Positions 19,177-27,535 of a stretch of 64,000 nucleotides of DNA are shown here, piece by piece. The DNA is taken from contig CAVVXU010000020.1 of assembly GCA_963752325.1 (NCBI GenBank), positions 124,001-188,000 on the forward strand. The letters run 5' to 3'. The notes under the pieces were generated by a model. It searched no databases. It was not told the DNA's origin and saw only the letters and a program-made list of their open reading frames with translations. How positions within the stretch are numbered: the stretch's first letter is position 1; each line of letters opens with the position of its first letter. Made by a program: the position numbers and the translations under genes. Source of the stretch: CAVTJL01 sp963752325. Lineage in GTDB: Bacteria; Pseudomonadota; Alphaproteobacteria; Geminicoccales; Geminicoccaceae.

Positions 19177-19860
19177 TTAGCCGAGCGCCGGCACCCCGAA
19201 TAGCCAGGGATGGACGATGATGAGCACGACATAGAGGCCCAGGGCCAGCGCCAGCTGGGTCAGCGAGATCTCCCTGAGCGCGAGCTTCTGTCGGCGCTCG
19301 ATGATCGCCTGGAACGGAAGATGCGAGGTCCGCTGCAGGAAGACACCCCAGCCGGGCTGGCTCTCCCGAGCCTTGCGACCGTCGATGAGGCTGCCGCCGA
19401 CCAGGCCCAGAACGGCGAAGGCGCCGAAGAAAATAAGGGAGGCGGCGTCGCCCTTGGCCACGATGTGGCCGATGGCCCAGAGCGTGATGCCCCACATCAG
19501 CGGATGACGGGTGATACGCAGGATGCCTCGCGCGGGCTCCATCGCGTCGGCGTCGGGCGCCTGGCCTACCGCGGTCGGATTGGGCGCCGTGAGGGCGCAG
19601 ACGGTCAGCAGCAGCGCAAAGGGCATAAGGACCACCGGCAGATCGACGGCGAGGGTGCCTTCGGGCTGCCAGAGCCACAAGGTCGGGGCCGCGCGATATT
19701 CGAGCGCGAGCCAGACCACCGCCACGACGGCGACGAGCGAGTAGAGGGCGCGGTAGGGTCCTTCGCCGATCGAGCTGATCAGCTGCCCGCGCAGGCTTGT
19801 GCTGGCGATGCCGAAGTGCGTCCCCACGAGGAAGATCGCAGCCACGATGAGGCTGCTCAT
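19177..19860 (-). CDS. NnrU-family membrane protein
   Basis: A 227-residue protein with about six helices: GTHFGIASTSLRGQL near the start, then RITRHPLMWG and SQPGWGVFLQRTSHLPF. The RxTRHP motif is shared with isoprenylcysteine-methyltransferase-like and NnrU proteins. NnrU was first linked to nitrite and nitric-oxide reduction, but most alphaproteobacterial copies are not next to denitrification genes, and this one is not either. It may act on membrane quinone or lipid intermediates. The exact role is unknown. Confidence 0.8.
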   Translation of the reverse strand: MSSLIVAAIFLVGTHFGIASTSLRGQLISSIGEGPYRALYSLVAVVAVVWLALEYRAAPTLWLWQPEGTLAVDLPVVLMPFALLLTVCALTAPNPTAVGQAPDADAMEPARGILRITRHPLMWGITLWAIGHIVAKGDAASLIFFGAFAVLGLVGGSLIDGRKARESQPGWGVFLQRTSHLPFQAIIERRQKLALREISLTQLALALGLYVVLIIVHPWLFGVPALG

Positions 19861-20014
19861 GCGAGCTTCTCCCCCCTCGATTCGCGCGAATGCGCCCGCT
19901 GCCGCCTCGCCCGCACAGGAGCCCGGTCGGGCTGCCCAGACCTTAGGCGCGGCGTGCGGGAATCGCTACTGCCGGAGCATCGGCCTTCGACAGCCTGGCC
20001 GGATGTGGCACCGG

Positions 20015-21253
20015 TCAGGCACGCCAGCCCGGGCCCGCCCCAGGCCGGTCGGTGGCCCGGCCGGCCTTGATGAGGCGCTCGAGCGGACTAGTGCCGATCC
20101 AGTAGGCGAGCTCGGCCGGCCGATCGATCCGCCAGACGGCAAGATCCGCGAGCTTGCCCACGGTGAGCGTGCCCCGATCGTCGAGGCCCAGTGCCTGGGC
20201 AGCGTGGACGGTCATGCCGCGGAGTGCCTCCTCGGGCGTGAGCCGAAAGAGGATGCAAGCCATGTTGAGGGCGAGCAACGGCGAGAGAAGCGGCGAGGAG
20301 CCCGGATTGGCGTCCGTCGCCACCGCCATCGGCACACCCGCGTCGCGGAACGCCGCGACCGGCGGCCTCTTTTTCTCGCCGAGCACATAGAATGCCCCCG
20401 GAAGGAGAACGGCGACCGTGCCGGCCCCTGCCATCGCCCTGACGCCCAGCTCGTGCGCATACTCCACATGATCGGCGGAAAGTGCCCCGAGCCGCGCCGC
20501 AAGCTCGGCACCGCCGCCATCCGAGAGCTGATCGGCGTGGAGCCGCAAGGGCAGGCCCAGCACCTTCGCCGCCTCGAAGAAGTGCTGGATCTCCTCGCGG
20601 CTGAAGGCGATCCCCTCACAGAAGGCGTCGACGGCGTCGATCAGGCCCTCGGCGATAAGCGCTTCGAGCATCGGGCCGGACGCGGCGTCGACATAGGCGG
20701 CGCGGCCGATCTCGTCAGGCGGCGGCACGGCGTGCAGGCCGAGAAAGCTCGTGACCACATCGATGTCGGGCCGCCGCCCCAGCGTCCGCGCGACACGCAG
20801 CATTTTGCTCTCGGTCTCGAGGTCGAGCCCATAGCCCGACTTGATCTCGATGGTCGTGACACCGCCCGCGCGCAGCGCCTCGAGGCGCCGGTCCGCCTGT
20901 GCCAGCAGATCGACCTGGGCCGCCTGGCGCGTCGCCCGCACCGTGCTCAAGATCCCTCCGCCGCGGCGCGCGATCTCGGCATAGGAGACCCCCGTCAGCC
21001 GCTCCTCCATCTCGGCCGCACGATCGCCGCCGAAAACGAGGTGGGTATGACAGTCGATCAGGCCGGGCGTGACCCAGGCACCTTCGAGATCGAAGACCTC
21101 GGCTGCCGTCTCGGACGGCAGCTGGGCGCGGGCCCCGATCCAGGCAATGCGTCCATCGGCGACTGCCAACGCACCGTCCTCGATGGCACCGTAGGGCGAC
21201 CCACCTGTCGCCATCGTGGCGAAACGGGCATTGACCCAAAGGCTGTCCCACAC
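20015..21253 (-). CDS. hutI: Imidazolonepropionase
   Basis: Hydrolyses 4-imidazolone-5-propionate to N-formimidoyl-L-glutamate in histidine degradation. The 412-residue amidohydrolase has the metal motif DCHTHLVFGG, KSGYGLDLETE, HADQLSDGGGAELA and DANPGSSP. I chose the GTG at 21253 (VWDSLWVNARFATM). The open frame runs further upstream but the extra residues are not conserved. No hutH, hutU or hutG gene is next to it, so the pathway is scattered here. It is divergent from the cyclase gene at 21325. Confidence 0.93.
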   Translation of the reverse strand: MWDSLWVNARFATMATGGSPYGAIEDGALAVADGRIAWIGARAQLPSETAAEVFDLEGAWVTPGLIDCHTHLVFGGDRAAEMEERLTGVSYAEIARRGGGILSTVRATRQAAQVDLLAQADRRLEALRAGGVTTIEIKSGYGLDLETESKMLRVARTLGRRPDIDVVTSFLGLHAVPPPDEIGRAAYVDAASGPMLEALIAEGLIDAVDAFCEGIAFSREEIQHFFEAAKVLGLPLRLHADQLSDGGGAELAARLGALSADHVEYAHELGVRAMAGAGTVAVLLPGAFYVLGEKKRPPVAAFRDAGVPMAVATDANPGSSPLLSPLLALNMACILFRLTPEEALRGMTVHAAQALGLDDRGTLTVGKLADLAVWRIDRPAELAYWIGTSPLERLIKAGRATDRPGAGPGWRA

Positions 21254-21324
21254 GACCGTTTCTCTCCTTGGGCCTAGCGCGGCGACCGTCGAGGACGCTC
21301 CCGGATGCTCGAAGACGAAGCCAG

Positions 21325-23154
21325 ATGGCCGATGTCCCAACCACCCGAGGCGACCGCGTGAGCGAGAGTTCCTCGATGCCCGACGCGCCGCCCAGCGCCC
21401 TGTCGCATCCTTGGGGGCCACGGCTCGTACGCCTTCGCCTCGTCACCGGCCTCGTCCTCTTCATCTATGCCACGGCCCATCTCGCCAATCACGCGCTGGG
21501 GCTGATCTCCCTCGCGGCGATGGAGCAGGGTCGCCACGTCTTTCTCGGCTTCTGGCGTCTCCCGCCCATCGAGATCGTCCTCCTTCTCTCCCTCGTCCTC
21601 CACGCGGCGCTCGGCCTCCATCGCCTGTGGGAGCGCCGCGGCCTTCGCCTGGCACCGCTCGAGGCGGCACAGCTGGCGCTCGGGCTCATGATCCCGAGCT
21701 GGCTCGTCGTCCACATTCTCGGCACCCGCTGGCTCAGCCTCTGCTGCGGCGTCAAGGACAGCTACGCCTACTTTCTCGATCTGGTCTGGCCGGGTGGTGC
21801 CCTGCAACAGGCCATCATGCTTATCATCGTCTGGCTGCATGGGTGCATCGGCATTCGTGCCTGGCTGCGCCTCAAGCCCTTCTATCATGCGCTCCGCCCG
21901 TGGCTGGCCGGTGGTGCCGTGCTGCTGCCGACCCTCGCTCTTACAGGCTATCTCGCCGGCGGCCGCGACGTGGCGCTGCTGCGCGCCGTCGATCCCGAGG
22001 CCTGGGCGGCCCTCGGTCGAGCTCAGGGCTGGATGCTCGGCGAGGCGATCAGGGAGGCTTGGGTCTACCGGCCGACGCGCCTGATCGTCGACGGCTTCCT
22101 CGCCCTCGCCCTTTCGATCCCCATTCTGCGTGCCGTGCGTTTCCTTGTGATGCGGCGACGCACCGTGCGCCTCTTCTATCCCGGCGGCGGGACCTTCACG
22201 GTGCCACGAGGCCTGACCGTGCTCGAGGCCAGCCGCGCGCACGGCATTCCCCACGCCGCGGTCTGCGGCGGCCGTGGGCGCTGCTCTACCTGCCGGGTGC
22301 GCGTCGGCCGAGGCAGAGAGCGCCTGCTGCCGCCCAGCGCCGAGGAGCAGCGGGTCCTGGCGCGCGTCGGTGCTGCCGAGGATGTCCGCCTCGCCTGCCA
22401 GATCCGGCCAAGCACGGACCTCATGGTCACACCCCTGCTGCCGGCCGAGACGTCGGTCACGGCCTCGCTCCGACCCATGAACCCGGGCCAGGGTCGCGAG
22501 CGGGAGATCGCCGTCATGTTCGCCGATCTGCGTGGCTTCACCCGGCTGTCGGAAAGCCGCTTGCCCTACGACACGGTGTTTGTCCTCAACAGGTACTTCC
22601 AGACGATGGGTGTCGCCATCGAGGGCGCGGGTGGCCGGATCGACAAGTTCATCGGCGACGGAATCATGGCCCTGTTCGGCATCGAGGGCCCACCTCAAGC
22701 GGGGGCCGGGGCCGCCCTCGCGGCCGCACGCCGCATGGCCGAGGCGCTCGAGGTGTTGAACCGCGACCTCAAGGCCGACCTGCCCGAGCCGTTGCGCATG
22801 GGTGTAGGCCTTCATTTCGGCCAAGCCATCGTGGGCGAGATGGGCTACGGGCGAGCCGTGTCGCTGACGGCCATAGGCGACACCGTCAATGTCGCGAGCC
22901 GCCTCGAGGCTCTGACCAAGGAGCTGGGCGCCCAGCTCATCGTCTCGGCGGCGTTGCTACGCCGGGCCGGCCTGGCGCACGACGATCTCCAGCTCCGCGA
23001 GATCGAGCTTCCCGGTCGCGGCGGCGGCCTCGCCGTTCTCGTGCTCGCCGATGCCCGGGCCCTGCCGCAGCCCGCCGAAGCCGCAGCCTCGGCGCGTTCC
23101 AGCGGGCTCGATCGGCTGAGAGGCTGGCGGCGGCGCCTGGCATCGAGCACCTAG
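21325..23154 (+). CDS. Membrane adenylate cyclase with haem-anchor-like and [2Fe-2S] domains (CyaC-like)
   Basis: A three-part protein of about 609 residues. The first 270 residues form six helices resembling a succinate dehydrogenase cytochrome b anchor, with histidines in four helices (AHLANHALG, LHAALGLHRLW, VVHILGTRW, WLHGCIG). Next is a plant-type ferredoxin domain with cysteines in VCGGRGRCSTC and RLACQI (about 314-357). The C-terminal class III cyclase has both metal aspartates (MFADLRGFT, GDGIMALFG), the adenine-selecting lysine in RIDKFIGD and the aspartate in AIGDTVNVASR. S. meliloti CyaC is a described quinone-responsive dihaem cyclase of similar design. Redox control of cAMP here is inferred. 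An ATG at 21376 is an alternative start. Confidence 0.86.
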   Translation: MADVPTTRGDRVSESSSMPDAPPSALSHPWGPRLVRLRLVTGLVLFIYATAHLANHALGLISLAAMEQGRHVFLGFWRLPPIEIVLLLSLVLHAALGLHRLWERRGLRLAPLEAAQLALGLMIPSWLVVHILGTRWLSLCCGVKDSYAYFLDLVWPGGALQQAIMLIIVWLHGCIGIRAWLRLKPFYHALRPWLAGGAVLLPTLALTGYLAGGRDVALLRAVDPEAWAALGRAQGWMLGEAIREAWVYRPTRLIVDGFLALALSIPILRAVRFLVMRRRTVRLFYPGGGTFTVPRGLTVLEASRAHGIPHAAVCGGRGRCSTCRVRVGRGRERLLPPSAEEQRVLARVGAAEDVRLACQIRPSTDLMVTPLLPAETSVTASLRPMNPGQGREREIAVMFADLRGFTRLSESRLPYDTVFVLNRYFQTMGVAIEGAGGRIDKFIGDGIMALFGIEGPPQAGAGAALAAARRMAEALEVLNRDLKADLPEPLRMGVGLHFGQAIVGEMGYGRAVSLTAIGDTVNVASRLEALTKELGAQLIVSAALLRRAGLAHDDLQLREIELPGRGGGLAVLVLADARALPQPAEAAASARSSGLDRLRGWRRRLASST

Positions 23155-23252
23155 ATCGCCGCCACGGCATCTGCCAGCACGGTCCCCAGCAGACGCAACG
23201 CCGCCTCGCGCGGATCTCTCCGTCGCCACACGAGCGCGCGCGATGGCCGGGG
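23151..23252 (-). pseudogene. 3' remnant of a LysR-family regulator (probably oxyR)
   Basis: The reverse strand encodes QPRPSRALVWRRRDPREAAL and continues RLLGTVLADAVAAI to a stop at 23151. This has the look of a LysR effector-domain C-terminus (P-x-R-x-LVWRR-x-PR-x-AAL). The similarity stops exactly where catalase coding begins on the other strand at about 23253. Only about 33 codons remain. oxyR is suggested because oxyR and katA are often divergent neighbours. The remnant itself is too short to prove it. Confidence 0.55.
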
Positions 23253-23852
23253 CTGATCGAGATCGGTGTCATGCAGCTCAACCGGAACCCCGAGAACTAC
23301 TTCCAGGAGATCGAGCTCGCGGCGTTCGAGCCGAGCAACGTCGTGCCCGGCATCGGCCACAGCGCGGACAAGATGCTGCAGGCGCGTATCTTCTCCTACA
23401 CCGACGCGCATCGCTACCGTATCGGCACCAATTACGCGGCCCTGCCGCCGAACCGGCCGCGCTGCCCCTACCACACCTACCACCGCGACGGCGCCATGCG
23501 CTTCGACGGCAACTTCGGCGCCACCGCGAACTACGAGCCCAACAGCTTCAATGGGCCCCTGCAGGACGAGCGCTTCAGGGAGCCGCCCCTGACGATCAGC
23601 GGCGATGCCGACCGCTACAACCAGCGCGACGGCAATGACGACTACACGCAGCCCGGCAACCTGTTCCGGCTGATGCCGGAGGACTCGCAGGAGCGGCTGT
23701 TCCGGAACATCGCCGAGGCGATGGCGGGCGTTCCGGACTTCATCATCCAGCGCCAGCTCGACCCCTTCTACAAGGCCGATCCGGCCTACGGCGAAGGTGT
23801 CGCCAATGCTCTCGGTGTTACGATCAAGCCCGAGGCGATGGCGGCCGAGTAG
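23253..23852 (+). pseudogene. Catalase, C-terminal remnant
   Basis: The sequence reads as catalase from LIEIGVMQLNRNPENYFQE to the end (about 199 codons of a protein normally near 480-500). It keeps the proximal haem tyrosine motif ARIFSYTDAHRYR and CPYHTYHRDGAMRFDG. The N-terminal two-thirds, including the distal histidine and asparagine, are absent. Upstream in the same frame is antisense to the LysR tail, with no start codon or ribosome site of its own. It is therefore a non-functional remnant. A rho-independent hairpin follows 33 bases after the stop. Confidence 0.82.
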
Positions 23853-23884
23853 CCGGGCCACCACCGCTCGGCCAGAGGCAAATG

Positions 23885-23917
23885 AAGCCGGCGGCTCGCC
23901 GAGCCGCCGGCTTCTTT
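23885..23917. terminator. Strong hairpin terminator between catalase remnant and aquaporin
   Basis: GCCGGCGGC and GCCGCCGGC pair around a 7-base loop (TCGCCGA), extended by AA/TT, with CTTCTTT on the + strand side. It lies between convergent genes and probably serves both directions. Confidence 0.8.
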
Positions 23918-23941
23918 GGTCGTCACAGCCGCCAGATCGCG

Positions 23942-24686
23942 TCAGGGACGCGGGAGGTCACCGGAGATCGGCTCGTCGCGGGCCTCGCCGACCCAGCGAT
24001 AGACGAGGCCGCCGATGACGGCACCGAGGATCGGCGCGACCCAGAACATCCAGAGCTGGCTCAACGCCCAGCCGCCGACGAACAGGGCCTGGCTGGTGCT
24101 GCGAGCGGGGTTGACCGAGGTGTTGGTCACCGGAATGCTGATCAGGTGGATCAGCGTGAGGCAGAGGCCGATCGCGATCGGCGCGCCGCCGACCGGCGCC
24201 TTGCCGTGGGTGGCGCCCAGGATCACGAAGAGGAAGAAGAAGGTCATCACCACCTCGGAGACGAACCCCGCGAGCGAGCGAGTAGTGGCCGGGCGAGTGC
24301 TCCCCATAGCCATTGGCCGCGAAGCCGTCGGCGAGGCTGAACCCCGCCTGACCCTCCGGCACCACCTTGCCGCTGGCGATGAGGTAGAGGACGAGCCGCG
24401 CCCGACGATGGCGCCCAGCACCTGGGCGACGATGTAGGGAATGACCTTGCCCGCCTCGAAGCGGCCGCCGACCCAGAGGCCGATGGACACGGCCGGATTG
24501 AGATGGCAGCCCGAGACATGGCCGATGGCATAGGCCATCGTCAGCACCGTGAGGCCGAAGGCGAGCGAGACGCCCGAGCAGTCCGATGCCGACATTGGGA
24601 AAGGCCGCTGCGAGGACAGCGCTTCCGCAGCCCCCGAGGACGAGCCAGAATGTCGCGAAGAACTCTGCGCCCAGAGCCTTTGACAT
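23942..24686 (-). pseudogene. aqpZ: Aquaporin Z-like channel, interrupted by three indels
   Basis: A water channel of the MIP family. The start MSKALGAEFFATFWLVLGG, both NPA loops (CHLNPAVS and TSVNPARS) and the final helix are all present but in alternating frames. Reading 5' to 3' on the reverse strand, an extra G in the run at 24573-24575 shifts the frame after NVGIGLLG, a missing G at 24401-24403 shifts it back at GAIVG/LVLYLIASG, and an extra base near 24270 shifts it again before GFVSEVVMTFFF. Corrected, it is a normal protein of about 248 residues. Two of the three lie in G/C runs, so sequencing error is the simplest explanation. Confidence 0.85.
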
Positions 24687-24985
24687 GAGTTGTTGTTCCT
24701 AGCGTTGTGGTTTCTAGTACGGTTCGACCCTGCCGTCGCGAGAACTGACGAGCCTTTCGTGACGGACCTCGCGTTGGTGCCTTCCCCGTAGGCACGCTCG
24801 CCAAGCTCGGCTCATAAATGTCTCGTCATGTCTCCGCCATCTGTTCCTTCTGGGATGGGGCGCCAACGAGCGTACGTATGTATCCGTTTCTGCCTTCCGC
24901 TTGACGGCCCGCGTCGGATCGGCCTTTCCTGCCCGCAAGGATGGGAGAGGCAGGGATCCTCGACGAGCCGGGTGAGAGTACGGGC
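24687..24985. other. Intergenic region between divergent aqpZ and amino-acid ABC operon
   Basis: About 299 bases without a convincing gene. It should hold the promoters for both directions. I see a possible -35 (CTTGAC near 24899) on the + strand but no clear -10, and no terminator, riboswitch or repeat. The first in-frame codons before 24986 (MGEAGILDE) are not part of the conserved ATPase. Confidence 0.5.
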
Positions 24986-25768
24986 ATGGCGGAGCCGCAG
25001 CCGGCGTTGATCGCCGAGGACGTTCACAAGAGCTTCGGCAGCATCGAGGTTCTCAAGGGCGTCTCGGTGGCGGCCCATCAAGGTGACGTCATCGCCATGC
25101 TCGGCGCCTCGGGCTCGGGCAAGAGCACCTTCCTTCGCTGCATCAACCTGCTCGAGACGCCCAATCGCGGACGCATCGTCGTCCAGGGCGAGGAGCTGAG
25201 AATGCGCGCCGGCCGCGGCGGCGGGTCGGTGCCGCAGGATCGCCGGCAGGTCGAGCGCATCCGTGCCAAGCTCGGGATGGTGTTCCAGCAGTTCAATCTC
25301 TGGTCACACATGACCGTGCTCCAGAACGTCATCGAGGCGCCTGTCCACGTGCTCCGCGTGCCCCGCAAGGAAGCGATCGAGCGGGCAGACGCCCTGTTGG
25401 CCAAGGTCGGCATCTGGGAGCGGCGCGACTACTACCCCTCGCACCTCTCCGGCGGCCAGCAGCAGCGCGCTGCCATCGCGCGGGCGCTCGCGATGGAGCC
25501 GGCGGTGATGCTCTTCGACGAGCCGACCTCGGCGCTCGACCCGGAGCTGGTCGGCGAGGTGCTGAAGGTCATGCGCGACCTCGCCCTCGAGGGCCGCACG
25601 ATGGTCGTCGTGACGCACGAGATGGGCTTCGCCCGTGACGTCTCGAGCGAGGTGATCTTTCTCCACGAGGGACGGATCGAATGCCAGGGTCCGCCCGGCT
25701 CCGTCTTCGGCGCGCCACCCACCGATCGCTTCCGCCAGTTCCTGGCGGGCAGCCAGCGGCCGGTGTGA
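24986..25768 (+). CDS. Polar/basic amino-acid ABC transporter ATP-binding protein (HisP/GlnQ-like)
   Basis: About 260 residues. Walker A is GASGSGKST, the Q-loop is VFQQFNLWSHMTVL, the signature is LSGGQQQRAAIARALAM and Walker B/D-loop is VMLFDEPTSALDPEL, with H-loop VVTHEMGFARDV. The extra loop between Walker A and the Q-loop (RAGRGGGSVPQDRRQVERI) is typical of HisP. The ATG at 24986 (MAEPQPAL) is preferred over 24941. It is followed by two binding proteins and a permease gene, so it energises a basic amino acid importer. Confidence 0.92.
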   Translation: MAEPQPALIAEDVHKSFGSIEVLKGVSVAAHQGDVIAMLGASGSGKSTFLRCINLLETPNRGRIVVQGEELRMRAGRGGGSVPQDRRQVERIRAKLGMVFQQFNLWSHMTVLQNVIEAPVHVLRVPRKEAIERADALLAKVGIWERRDYYPSHLSGGQQQRAAIARALAMEPAVMLFDEPTSALDPELVGEVLKVMRDLALEGRTMVVVTHEMGFARDVSSEVIFLHEGRIECQGPPGSVFGAPPTDRFRQFLAGSQRPV

Positions 25769-25782
25769 GGCAGGAAAGCCTC

Positions 25783-25811
25783 TTGACGCCGAACCGCCGT
25801 TTGGCGTTCTA
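25783..25811 (+). promoter_or_regulatory. Candidate sigma-70 promoter for first binding protein
   Basis: TTGACG (25783-25788), a 17-base spacer and GTTCTA (25806-25811) lie 32 bases before the ATG. The -35 is good and the -10 is weak. The identical CTTGACGCC word precedes the second binding-protein gene. Confidence 0.4.
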
Positions 25812-25842
25812 GCGTCGCCTTTCCCACCTCGCGGAGACCTGC

Positions 25843-26631
25843 ATGCGTCGCTCGGTGTTCATGATCGTTGCCCTGCTGCTCGCCCTCTCGGGCACGGCCA
25901 GGGCGGAGTCGGTGCTGCGGATCGGGTTCGAGGGTGCCTACCCGCCATTCAACGAGATCGCCCGCAACGGCAAGCCCGCGGGCTTCGACATCGACGTAGC
26001 GGAGGCGCTCTGCCGGCAGATGCACGTCCGCTGCGAGTTCGTGCAACGCCCCTGGAGCACCCTGCAGGAGGCGATCCTGGGTCGGCCCGGCATCTTCGGC
26101 AGCCAGATCGACGCGATCGTCTCCTCGGTGTCCATCACGCCGTCGCGCGAGCGTACGGCGACCTTCACCAAGCCCTACTATCACGTGCCCGCCGAGTTCA
26201 TCGCCCGCAAGGGTGCGATCAAGATGGCCGACGCGGCGACGCTGCGCGGCAAGCGCATCGGTGTTCAGGCGCACACCACGCACGACGACTTCGTCTCCTC
26301 CCGGTTCGCGAGGATCGCGACGATCGCGCGCTTCCAGACGCTGCCCCAGGCCACCGCGGCGCTCGCGCACGGCCAGGTCGACGTGGTGCTCGGCGACGCG
26401 CTGGCTCTCGATCGGGGCTTCCTCGCGACGGGCAGCGGAAGAGGCTTCGCCTTCGTGCCGCCGTCCTTCACGGACCCCGAATGGTTCGGCGACGGAGTAG
26501 GGGTCGTGGTTAAGCCCGGCGATGGGGCTCTTCGGGCAAAGTTCGACAGCGCCATCGACGCCATCCGTGCCGATGGCGTCCTCAAGCGAATCTCGGAGCG
26601 CTACTTCGCTTTCGACATCGACGCCAACTAG
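25843..26631 (+). CDS. Periplasmic basic amino-acid binding protein (LAO/HisJ-like) 1
   Basis: A 262-residue periplasmic binding protein. The signal peptide is MRRSVFMIVALLLALSGTARA. The mature protein starts ESVLRIGFEGAYPPFNE, the standard ligand-site opening of family 3 solute-binding proteins. Two cysteines in EALCRQMHVRCEF match the disulfide of lysine/arginine/ornithine and histidine binding proteins. GKRIGVQAHTTHDDF and VDVVLGDALAL complete the pocket. It is paralogous to the next gene but differs over much of its length, so the two probably have different ligand preferences while sharing one ATPase and permease. Confidence 0.9.
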   Translation: MRRSVFMIVALLLALSGTARAESVLRIGFEGAYPPFNEIARNGKPAGFDIDVAEALCRQMHVRCEFVQRPWSTLQEAILGRPGIFGSQIDAIVSSVSITPSRERTATFTKPYYHVPAEFIARKGAIKMADAATLRGKRIGVQAHTTHDDFVSSRFARIATIARFQTLPQATAALAHGQVDVVLGDALALDRGFLATGSGRGFAFVPPSFTDPEWFGDGVGVVVKPGDGALRAKFDSAIDAIRADGVLKRISERYFAFDIDAN

Positions 26632-26642
26632 ACGCTAGTCCC

Positions 26643-26672
26643 TTGACGCCGGTCGCCAGAGCGCCCCACGAT
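26643..26672 (+). promoter_or_regulatory. Candidate promoter for second binding protein
   Basis: TTGACG (26643-26648) with CACGAT 18 bases later (26667-26672), 31 bases before the ATG. An AAGGAGGGG ribosome site sits next to the start. The -10 is poor, so this is tentative. Confidence 0.35.
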
Positions 26673-26702
26673 CGCCGATGAATACGACAAGGAGGGGCAG
26701 GT

Positions 26703-27488
26703 ATGCGGAAGCTTCTCGGCATCGCGATCGTCGCGGCCCTGACGATCGGCGCCGGCGGGGTCCAGGCGAAGGATTGGACCAAGATCAGGATCGCGACGGA
26801 GGGGGCCTACCCGCCCTTCAACGAGGTCGGCCCTGACGGCCAGCTGAAGGGCTTCGACGTCGACATCGCCAAAGCCCTCTGCGCCGAGATGCACGCGCAG
26901 TGCACCATCGTGAAGCAGGAGTGGGACGGCATGATCCCGGCCCTGCTGGCGCGCAAGTTCGACGCGATCGTGGCCTCGATGTCGATCACCGATGAGCGCA
27001 AGAAGAAGGTCGCGTTCACCGAAAAGTACTACCAGACGCCAGCGCGGTTCGTCGAGAAGAAGGGTGCTGCCATCCCGATCACGCCCGAGGGCCTCAAGGG
27101 CAAGCGGATCGGCGTGCAGCGCGAGACCATCCACGATCGCTACGCCACCGACAATTACGGTGAGATCGCCACCATCGTCCGCTATGGTACACAGGATGAG
27201 GCCAATCTCGACATGGCGTCAGGCCGCCTCGACCTGCTTCTCGCCGACAGTGTGGCGCTCCTGGGCGGCTTCCTCGACACCCCGGCCGGCAAGGGCTTCG
27301 AGTTCGTCGGGCCGAACTTGACCGATCCGCGGTGGTTCGGGCCGGGTGCGGGCATTGCCGTGCGCAAGCAGGACACCGACCTTACGAAGCAGTTCAACGA
27401 GGCGATCGACGCGATCCGCAAGGACGGTACCTACGACAAGATCGCCAGGAAGTACTTCGACTTCGACATCTACGGCAGCAGCAGCTGA
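26703..27488 (+). CDS. Periplasmic basic amino-acid binding protein (LAO/HisJ-like) 2
   Basis: A 261-residue family 3 binding protein with signal peptide MRKLLGIAIVAALTIGAGGV ending QA. Ligand-site motifs are IATEGAYPPFNEV, FDVDIAKALCAEMHAQC (cysteine pair as in LAO proteins), GKRIGVQRETIHDRY and LLLADSVALL. It lies 71 bases after its paralogue with its own strong Shine-Dalgarno (AAGGAGGGG). The gene 47 bases downstream encodes the permease. Confidence 0.9.
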   Translation: MRKLLGIAIVAALTIGAGGVQAKDWTKIRIATEGAYPPFNEVGPDGQLKGFDVDIAKALCAEMHAQCTIVKQEWDGMIPALLARKFDAIVASMSITDERKKKVAFTEKYYQTPARFVEKKGAAIPITPEGLKGKRIGVQRETIHDRYATDNYGEIATIVRYGTQDEANLDMASGRLDLLLADSVALLGGFLDTPAGKGFEFVGPNLTDPRWFGPGAGIAVRKQDTDLTKQFNEAIDAIRKDGTYDKIARKYFDFDIYGSSS

Positions 27489-27535
27489 TGCCATAGCGCG
27501 GGCAGGCGCGCCGCCGGATCGGCAGGGGAGCAGCC

